Shown piece by piece: positions 55,828-64,000 of a DNA stretch of 64,000 nt (position 1 is the first letter of the stretch; each line of letters starts with the position of its first letter). The notes under the pieces are model-generated. The model was given only the letters and a program-made list of their open reading frames with translations, was not told the origin of the DNA and did not search any database. This DNA comes from Tillandsia leiboldiana (lineage: Eukaryota > Streptophyta > Magnoliopsida > Poales > Bromeliaceae): positions 4,691,932 through 4,755,931 of the forward strand of contig CM055077.1 of assembly GCA_029204045.2 (NCBI GenBank), given 5' to 3'. The translations under genes and the position numbers were made by a program.

Positions 55828-57087
55828 TGTTACGCCTTTTTGTGTTGGCATATTTCATGAGTTGAGTCGGAGTCTTGAAGTTATCAAATTGTCAATCAAC
55901 AATCGAAGACTCAGAGAAAATTCAACAAGAGCTCAAGTTGACACTCAGTGTTTTGAGTCTTGAAGATTGAAGATGAAGAATTGTGGATCAATTAAATCAA
56001 TCTCAAGAAGAAAGAATTCAAAAGGATCAGGTATGTTTAACTAAATAATTTTGGTGATCCGAATACTTTCTTATAGTGTAGAAACACTTGGATGAATTTT
56101 TAATTGCATAAAAATAAAAAACTGGACATGTAATATGTTCAGGATCCGGATCAGACCAATCCAGTCCGAACCCCGAATATAGTTTAGTTCATGCGGAATT
56201 CCAGTCCGGACCTCCCCTGTTTCAGTCCGGACCCCGAACTATGTGTTTACTGAAATCGCATGAACAGTCCGGATCAGGAAATTCCAGTCCGGGCCCCGAA
56301 CTGTTTTTTCAGGAAAATTGCTGAAAAAAGATGACAGTCCGGATCAGCCAAATCCAGTCCGGACCGTCGTGCGGGAAAAATTCTGTTAAGTCAATTTTTG
56401 ATGCTTATCTCTTTCCAAAGGTTTCTAACCTATAAATAGACACTTAGGGTTTCTCAAGAACTACCGATCAATTTAGAAAACACTCGAGAGCAACCCTAGA
56501 GGCTGGTTTTTACCGTTATTCTCTTTAGCCTCTTTTAGGTCAATTCGACGGTTCTTCCATGACATACTTTTTGTCGAATTGATCTAGTCTTTGTTTAGAG
56601 ATTCCATCTATGGTTCTTCAATGTTAATCTAAGAAAAGGATCACCATCGAAGCCTATATTCTGTATCGGCTGAGTTTGCGTCGTGGATTCGACGTAGCAC
56701 CGTGGATTCGTTGTGTTGAAGGCGTTTCGTGGATTCGAAACGTGTGCTCGTGGGTTCGAGTGGCGTTCGTGGATTCGAACGTGTGCAGTGGACGTGCAAT
56801 CGGTGGAGCGCAAGATCCGAAGAAGTTGAAGGAGGGGTTTGAGTCCGTGGAGTCGGTAATCACCTTGTTATTCTTCTATTCTTAGTGGATTGTTATTGCG
56901 TGTTGGTCCCGTGGTTTTTCTCCTGGATTGGAGTTTCCACGTAAATCTCGGTGTGCTGTTTTTTATTTTCCGCATTGGTTTTTATTTTGCACTGAGATTG
57001 GTTTTTGAGTATTACACCTATTCACCCCCCCTCTAGTTGTTTGATAGTACCTATTTAGATCCTTGTGGATCCTTATAAAAACCAACA
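55828..57087 (+). mobile_element. Copia-type solo LTR, nested
   Basis: 1260 bp from TGTTACGCC to ATAAAAACCAACA, flanked by the perfect 5-bp duplication GTACG (55823-55827 and 57088-57092). The 3' part reads TATTCACCCCCCCTCTAG, a phrase common at the end of plant copia LTRs. No coding region. The superfamily is inferred from that phrase. Confidence 0.85.
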
Positions 57088-57828
57088 GTACGAGCCCCGA
57101 GTGGAGGTTGAATCCTCGAGCTGCACTCCCATCGGCGACCTGTACATTCAACTAGCGGAGTCGGCGAACCGTACACTCCCCAGATTGGCTCTGGGTGCCA
57201 AGTGGGGCGCCGAAGAATTTCACACTCGCGCCACCTGGTCAAACAAACTTACCGCCAGAAAAGTTGGGTTACACCCACGCTACCCTCTGTAGATATACCA
57301 CCACATAATTGCGCGGTGTATGTAGAACCGAGTTACACCTGCGTCATCCTCCGGTGGATCTTTCACCATAAAAGTAATCGAAAGGGAGGCCGGGTTACAC
57401 TCACGTCGCTGCACCCAATCGTTAGCTCTGTACACTCGTTTCCAGAGGAGTCGAAAGCATTGATCTATTCCTCAGTCAAGCACTCTCATGCCACACAACA
57501 GCCCGAAGGCCAGCTACCCAGCTCACCGCACACAAGAGTACTAGCCTAGGCTACTCCCAAGATAGAGTCTACTAACTCCCACACTCAACCAGACCCTCGG
57601 CTCCACAATCCCATGGTTTTGTGCTGAGGTTCACAAGCAAAATATCCAAACACAGGGTCACTAAGCTCTATGGTTCCAAACCTCAAGACTCAGGGAGATC
57701 TGCAGACACTCCCTCCACAAAACACAATACAACCAGAAATAAGGACTAATAACAAGACAGAATACAAGACAGTAGACAAGATAAGAGATCACCCTTACTT
57801 AGTGATATCCCCCACCTAAGGTTGAAGA

Positions 57829-60800
57829 TGTCACACCCCGGGTGGAAGCCAGAACCCAGGCTCGCCAACAGATCCGCCGTGCACACGAAATTTCCCATGT
57901 ACACGAAGCGTCGGTAACCTGCTCAGATATAAGAAGTATAATAAAAGAGCATAATACAGAGCTGAACTAAAAAGAACTACATAATATCTCAGACTGGAAA
58001 TAAAATAAAGCTGTAATAAATACAATAATCTCCCAGCTCACCAAAATAGTACAACCAGCTGGCTAAAGCCAGACCCAAAATAAAAGGAAAATACAACAGT
58101 CTGAGTGGAGGGTACAACATCTGTCTAATAGCAACTCTCAGCCTCACAGGAGATCTATCTACTCAGCGATCCCCTTACCTCGATCAGCTGCCGATGGTCC
58201 AGCAGCTCCTGCAGAAGACTCTGCAAAACAAAGGGAAGAAGAAGAGGAAACAACAATGGGGGTGAGAACCACTAGTAAACCAGTAGCCTCCCCCTGTGGG
58301 TAAAGCCTCAAACTCTGACGTACCCACTAAGTCTACCAGAGGAAAGGGAAAAAGGTAAAGTGGTAAGCAATAAGACTGCTGAAAAAGGAAACTACCACTA
58401 CTATACCTCTAAATGCAGTCCCAGAATGGAATAGCCGTAAATATGCATCAGTAACCAAAATCGTCCAAATATACCCAATCTATCCACTAGTAAAAACTGG
58501 TACTGCCTGCTGCCGCCCTCATCATCGGGCAAGTATAGCCGCGCCGATGTGATAGCAAAACTCAATAACAGTCTGACCCCCACGCTCCGGAGGGGAACTC
58601 GAGGGGAGCTACCCACACGAGTAAAATAACCATGTCACAAGTATCATAATATAGCAGGACTGAATCACGACTATACTCAAGTGGAACAAATCCCTCCACT
58701 AATGAAACCCCGATCCCCCAATCTGATGCAAAGATAAACATCCGGTCGACCGCCCAATGTCCGCGGTCGCCGCAATATTCCACAAGTCCACAATCTGATA
58801 AAATAGACAATATCCGGTCAACCGCCTACTGTCCGCGGTTGCCGCAATCCCCCCACCAATCCACAATCAAGTACCACTTGTCTCAGACTCCAAGGTCCCG
58901 ACTACACTATCCCAAACCTATGCTCGAACCCGAGCAACATGAATCAAAAGTCTAAATGAAAAGGAAAAAAGGAACAATCATGGTTTCTCCTAAGTCAAGT
59001 TCCAATATGATAGTATAGCAATAAATAGTGGCCTATCTAGATGTCCATACAAGCATGCAAATATATCCCCACAATAATATTCTTGCAATCATGCCCTCAT
59101 AATAATATTTTCACAATAATATTCCCACATGATATGTCCACAAGAATAGTCTCACATGTTAGGCTCACATTTATTTTAATTAAGCATGACTGTCAATGGA
59201 GTGATCAATCAACATGTCCAATATAGGGCTTCTCTAATAAACTTAGTAAGCAAGTCGAAAAGTGAGGTATACAACAACCACCCACCTGGCACGCAAATCC
59301 AAGTCCACAAAACTCCCCAACTGTAAATGAACTCCCCGCTATCCAACAACTATCCCCGCAACCTTAGAATCTACGAAACACTGCAAGATATCCGAACTCA
59401 GCATTAATGGGCCTTCCCCGGGAACAGTATTTGCTGTTTTGCAAAACAGCACAAAAAAAAGAGATTTTTCACCTGTGTTCAGCCCTCAGAAAAATCCAGA
59501 AAAATTACGGCTGCGATCCTTGCGATGAGTAGATTCAAAACAAGTATTTATAGGCCGATCCGATGCTCATAGCCCAAGATAGAAAATCAACAAGTCCATG
59601 CTGTCCAAAAATCCACCACAAAAAATAGGGTCAAAAGGTGCCTCGGGGACCATGCCAAAAACCCAAAACGGAGCAAAACAATCAACATGAAAATCGAAGC
59701 CTTACCTTTTAGAAACACGTTGCCAGAGAAATCATCCAAAAATACCTTTTGGTTTGCGCAGGGGAATTTTCCAACTGAACTGAGACGGAAACGGGTCGAA
59801 AATGGGAATCGTCGAAGCGCATCGCGTCGCAGAGATCTTGCTGTCGGCAACTCCAAAAATTCCGAAACTTCCTGAAAAGGTAGAGGACAGAGAGGGGAAC
59901 AAGTATTCTTCAGGTCACTCTCTCTCAATCTCTCTCTAAAGCTCGAAAAAATAAGAGAAAGGAGGGGGTGGTGGGCTTTTTATAGCCCACCAAACATTCG
60001 AGCGCCTGAATGGGCCGCAGCCCAGCCCACGGTTAGCGCCCGGATTCAACCGGGCGCGACACGTGTCCCCCGAACAGCAAACAGCGGCGCCCGCGAATCG
60101 GGCGCTGCCGCGTGGCCCGCGCAGAACAGCGCACTAGCGGCGCCCGCCTGTGGCAGGACGTCACGTGGCGTACGTGGGCGGCGCCCCACCCGCCACGCGG
60201 GCGGAGCCTCGCCCGCCACTCCAACCGCCGCCCGACACGCCGCATGTCCCCCGCCACGCGTGCCTACGGCGTCAGCGCCGCGGCCCCGCGTGCTCCGCGC
60301 GCTCGTGAGCCAGCGAATCTGGGGCCGCCACGTGGCGCGCCCCGGTCCATACGCCGAGCCGCTCGACTCCGTGCACCGCGCAGCGTAAACCCGCCAACGG
60401 GAAGCTGCCACGTGTCACCCGCCCTGGTCCACTGCGCCAGCGCCAATTCCTCGTGGACCGCGCAGCGTGCGCCGGCCAATGATAGGCCGCCACGTGTCCC
60501 TCCGCCGGTCCATAGCGCCCCCCCCCCCCCCCCCCCCCCGTGCACCGAAATACACTGTAAACTTCCGGAGGTCCATTTTTGGGCGTCCGGACTCCGAAAA
60601 AAATAAGTAAATAGTCGTTTTCAAGCGTTTTTCCGCGTTGAATCCAAATACGGCCTCCGTTTAGCCTAAATCTGTTCCAAAATTTCGGCAAAAGCCGTCG
60701 GAAGCCAGGCTTGATCCCAAATCCTCACTAGGTCCATCCAACGTGTCAATTTGACATGTCACGGGCCCGACACACCAATAATAGGTGTTTCATCATCACG

Positions 60801-60838
60801 GATCACGAAAAAACTGCACGAGGACATGGGCCACTACA
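57829..60838 (-). mobile_element. Gypsy-type solo LTR, copy 2 (3.0 kb), nested
   Basis: From TGTCACACCCCG to GGGCCACTACA, with the perfect 5-bp duplication GAAGA (57824-57828 and 60839-60843). It shares blocks with copy 1 and copy 3 (CCAACAGATCCGCC, CGAAGCG, CACTCGAGGGGAGC-like, ACACGAGTAAA). A C homopolymer of about 22 is at 60518-60539. Minus orientation, from TATAAAAAG on that strand. Confidence 0.9.
59977..60496 (-). promoter_or_regulatory. U3 promoter of solo LTR copy 2: TATA box and G-box array
   Basis: The minus-strand TATAAAAA is at 59977-59984. Upstream on that strand are G-boxes (CACGTG) at 60060-60065, 60162-60167, 60329-60334, 60409-60414 and 60491-60496. The last three are spaced 80-82 bp in diverged tandem units that also hold CCAAT or GGACCGCGCAGCGT phrases. 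Confidence 0.55.
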
Positions 60839-61332
60839 GAAGAACTGCTGAAAGTTGCAGTCGATGGCTGAATTGCCGAAGAACGCTCCTTCGGGCATGA
60901 GTCGATTCGAGGAAGAAGTCCTCGAACTCCACAGTGTGCTGAAGATTTCGGTCCTCGGCTCGAGCTAGCCTCTCACAACAATCGACAGAGTTTCCTCCCG
61001 GTTGATTTGCTCTTAATACCATTTACAGGGAGGGAAATAGCTGAGTACGGAGGGGACAAAACTGACTGGGCAGACTAATTGGATGGTGCAAGCGGCATGA
61101 CAGAGTTGAGTACATGACACGCCACTCCAACTATCCTCATAATAACAACCCCATGTGTTAGCGCAATTTTTAGCGACTGTCCCATCACCAGCAGGATTCG
61201 TTGACTTATGCTGAGTCGATCGCGCCAACATGAACCGAAAAGTTGTCCCCACATCGCCACAAAGCATTCGGCTCCTCTCAAATCAGTTCGGCTCACCACA
61301 ACTGATTCGGCTCACCACATTCTCCTCTCCTT

Positions 61333-61694
61333 AAAAGGAGTTTCGTCTGAGAAACCGGCCTACCCACCTTCGTCGAACAACCAAGGAAAGCGCTCCTGCA
61401 TGGAACTCTTCGGGCTCCCGCATGGAACTTTTCGTGCCGGGTCCAATATCCTGTACATTGGATTGTATTATTGTTTTAGTTTCTTCTTTTGTGAGTTGTT
61501 GAGGTTTTTGGATGTATACAGTGGTATAGTAGATTTGATGTTTATTTTAGCAGCTTTTTATTTTAGCTCTGATATCTGTTAGTTGATAGACTCTATCTTT
61601 TGCAGGTTTGACGCTTCGCCTAACATATTGTGATTTTGTTGATGGCTCGACTATCAATGCACATCCTCCGGGTCCCATCCTTCTTAGGTGTTAG
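61333..61694. pseudogene. Gypsy internal 3' end and an inverted LTR fragment
   Basis: Next to the purine tract, the minus strand can be read as a short Pol C-terminal remnant (ERFPWLFDEGG, like the end of chromodomain-type gypsy proteins). From about 61540 the + strand has TTTTAGCTCTGATATCTGTT and GACGCTTCGCCTA, the complement of the start of solo LTR copy 1. So a fragment of that family lies here in the opposite orientation. Both calls are short and tentative. Confidence 0.4.
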
Positions 61695-64000
61695 TGTCAC
61701 GCCCCGGAACCCGGGCTTGCCAACAGATCCGCCGTGCACACGGGATTTCCCGAGTACACGAAGCGCTGGTAACCTGCTCCGATATAATATGAACAATAAA
61801 AGAGCATAATGCAGAGCTGAAGTCGAAGAACCACATAGTATCTCATACTGGAACTAAAAATAAACTGTAATATGTACAATAATCTCCCAGCTCACCAAAA
61901 TAATACAACCAGCCGACGAAAGCCAGACTCAAAATAAAAGGAGAATGTCACAGTCTGAGTGAAGGGTACAACGTCTATCTACAGCTCTCAGTCTCCCAGG
62001 AGATCTATCTACTCAGCGATCCCCTTACCTTTATCAGCCGCTGATAGCCTAGCAGCTCCCGCAGACGACTCTGCAAAATAAAGAAGAAGAAAGAGAAAAA
62101 CAGTAATGGGGGTGAGAACTACCAGATAAACCAGTAGCCTCCCCTAGTGGGCAAAACCTCAACTCTGACGCACCCACTAGGACTACTAGAGGCCCGAAAG
62201 GAAAAAGTGGTAAAGCTGTAAGCAGAACTGCTGAATAAAGGAAAACCACCACTAGCATGCCTCTAAATGCAGTGCCAAAAGGAATGACTGTATGTATGCA
62301 TCAGTATCTAACATGCCTGCCTGAATAAACCCAATCTTATGCCACCAGTAAAACTGGTACTGCCTGCTGCGCCTTGCCTGCCCAAATCGGGTATGCTGGC
62401 CAATGCATAACACCGATAGGGAATGAGAGTCTCAAGGACTCAAGCCTGCCTGTAACACACTCCGGAGTGGCACTCGAGGGGAGCGACCCACACGAGTAAA
62501 AGTACCTCAGTAATAAGTATCATAAGTGTCGTAAACAGCAGGACTGGATCATGACTATGATCAAAGTGGAAAAAGCCATCCACTAAGAAACCCTGATATG
62601 ATGCCATAGTACTCAATAAGTGGGAAAAACCATCCACTAAAGAAAAGCCCGATCCCCTGCTGATGCCAAAAATAAACCAGACTCAACCCCATTCTGATGC
62701 AAGGATAAACATCTGGCCGACCGCCTACAGTCCGCGGTCACCGCAACACCCCACAAGTTTATAATCTAACATAACCTTGGCTATACTATTCCAAACCACT
62801 GCTCATATTCGAGCGACAAGCAACTGAAAGCAAAAGAGAGCAATAAAACATGTCAAGTCTTAATATGATAGTGTAGCAATAAATAGTGGCCCTACCTGAT
62901 GTCCGGGCATGCATGCAACTGTCTTTATTTTAAAAGTTGTAAAACAGTGTCAAAGATTTAAAAAGTCATTTGCATACGAGATTATAGCCTTTGTCTCAAT
63001 CACAGTGTCCCAATATAAGTCATCATATCATCTGTGGAATTATATTAAATTTTAGGAGAGTTTGTCCCAGCGGTTCTCATCAATTGTCCTGTTAGTAGTC
63101 CTGTTAGTAGTCCTGTTAGTAGTCCTGTTAGTAGTCCTGTTAGTAGTCCTGTTAGTAGTCCTGTTAGTAGTCCCAATAGTTCTCATCAATTTAGTTTGTC
63201 CCAATTGTTCTCCTCAATTGTCATATTAGTTTGTCCCAATTGTTCTCATCAATTGTCATATTAAATTTTAGGGGAGTTCCAGTAATTCCAGTGAGCTTGT
63301 CAAAAATGAGGTAAGCAACAACCGCCCACCTCGAACAGCTCAAATTACACCTCAGGTAGTCTCCTGGTTGTCCACAGTCTCCTAGAACTGCTGTCTGCCG
63401 AAAACGGTGCCCTACAGCAACACACATTGCACAGGGTGTAACTATAGTATTCATAAAAATACAGCTTTTGCTGTTTTTCAAATAGCACGAAAAGAGAGGA
63501 GTTTTTCACCTCTGTATAGTGCTCAGAAAAATCCAGAAAAATTACGGTTGCGTTCCTCGCGAAGAGTAGATCAAAATCGACTCTTTAAACGCCTCGATCT
63601 GATGCTCCTACGCCAAGATAAAAATCGGAGAAGTTGACACTGTCCAGAAATTTCCACAGCAAAAAGGGGGGTCAAAGAGACCTCGGGAAACGTGCCAAAA
63701 GTACGAAATGGAGCAAAGTGATCAACACGGAAATCGAAGCCTTACCTCTTAGGAACGCGCTGTCGCAAAAATCGTCCAAAAATTCCTCCTGGTTAGCCCA
63801 CAGGAAATTTTCGACGGAACTGCGACGGGAAATGGGCCGAAAAAGAAAACCGTCGCAGTGCGCCGCGTCGCAGATAACTCACTAACTGTAACTCCAAAAA
63901 TTCTAAAATTCTGAGGAGAGAGAGAGGAGAGAGAGAGGAAGAATTTTCGTAGAGGGCACTTTCTCTGGTTCTCTCTCTAAAGGCTCGAAAACCGAGGTGG
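61695..64000 (-). mobile_element. Gypsy-type LTR, copy 3, cut by the window end
   Basis: Starts TGTCACGCCCCGGAACCCGG after GTTAG. It shares the block order of copies 1 and 2 up to CTCTCTCTAAAGGCTCGAAAA, the point just before the TATA region in copy 2. By that alignment about 0.9 kb should lie beyond the window. Whether it is a solo LTR or belongs to a full element cannot be told. Confidence 0.85.
63089..63172. repeat. 12-bp minisatellite inside LTR copy 3
   Basis: About seven copies of GTAGTCCTGTTA in tandem, followed at 63188-63269 by two copies of a ~45-bp unit (TTTGTCCCAATTGTTCTC…). Neither is present in the matching places of copies 1 and 2, by eye. Confidence 0.85.

Larger units (their letters stand above)
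55204..61319 (-). mobile_element. Gypsy 3' LTR split by two nested solo LTRs
   Basis: The + strand runs from TGTCATGTCCCGAAAC to GGCTCACCACA. Outside its right end, the minus strand has a purine tract AAGGAGAGGAGAA (61320-61332), exactly where the tract before a 3' LTR belongs. Removing the nested LTRs with one copy of each duplication leaves about 1.84 kb. The body shares phrase order with the solo-LTR family (…GGAGTAAATAT…AGTGGGT…). The partner LTR and most internal sequence are missing or outside the window. Confidence 0.65.

Noticed and set aside
60046..60691. Similar GC-rich frames in solo LTR copy 2
   Set aside because: Same explanation; the region includes a poly-C run and promoter motifs.
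63084..63172. Regular 12-bp repeats as a CRISPR-like array
   Set aside because: There are no spacers, the unit is too short, and it lies in a plant LTR.

Overview
This is nuclear DNA of a flowering plant. Spliced genes, plant-type Ty1/copia and Ty3/gypsy retrotransposons, TRIMs and MITEs, and very AT-rich intergenic DNA all point that way. The strongly GC-rich first exons of both spliced genes suggest a monocot, but I cannot name the species.

Three host genes are supported. (1) A 13-exon gene on + (CDS 17747-29514) encodes a TRF4/PAPD5-type non-canonical poly(A) polymerase of about 544 aa. (2) An 8-exon gene on + (34282-38868) encodes CMP-KDO synthetase (KDSB, 293 aa), which activates KDO for the pectin rhamnogalacturonan II. 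(3) An intronless gene on - (39603-41813) encodes a PLS-type pentatricopeptide repeat protein (736 aa). KDSB and the PPR gene converge tail to tail. I see no functional link between the three.

The rest is transposon-derived. At 1-17.6 kb there is a decayed LINE split by a 3.9-kb solo LTR (target duplication GGAGA), then a complete but frameshifted copia element (10752-16230) inside an AT microsatellite. At 23250-28505 a full-length gypsy chromovirus with identical-looking 454-bp LTRs, an open polyprotein and a perfect target duplication (ACTAT) sits in intron 10 of the polymerase gene. At 31.4-34 kb lie a Mutator-type MITE, a perfect ~100-bp-arm hairpin and a long foldback element. KDSB introns hold a hAT-like element and a TRIM remnant. 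At 42-48.4 kb are a complete TRIM (43269-43741) nested in an array of LTR-like repeats, and several MITEs, one split by a hAT element. At 49.6-54.2 kb hAT, Tourist and CACTA elements abut. From 55.2 kb to the window end is a nest of minus-strand gypsy LTRs, two complete solo LTRs and a third LTR cut by the window edge.

The most distinctive signals are a Mutator-superfamily MITE family of seven copies, four with perfect non-microsatellite 9-bp target duplications; the very recent gypsy insertion in an essential-type gene; a GC-AG intron directly after the catalytic DxD codons of that gene; G-box repeat arrays in the solo-LTR promoters; and a TRIM whose LTRs carry a plant snRNA-promoter-like motif. 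I found no evidence for a wholly new type of system.
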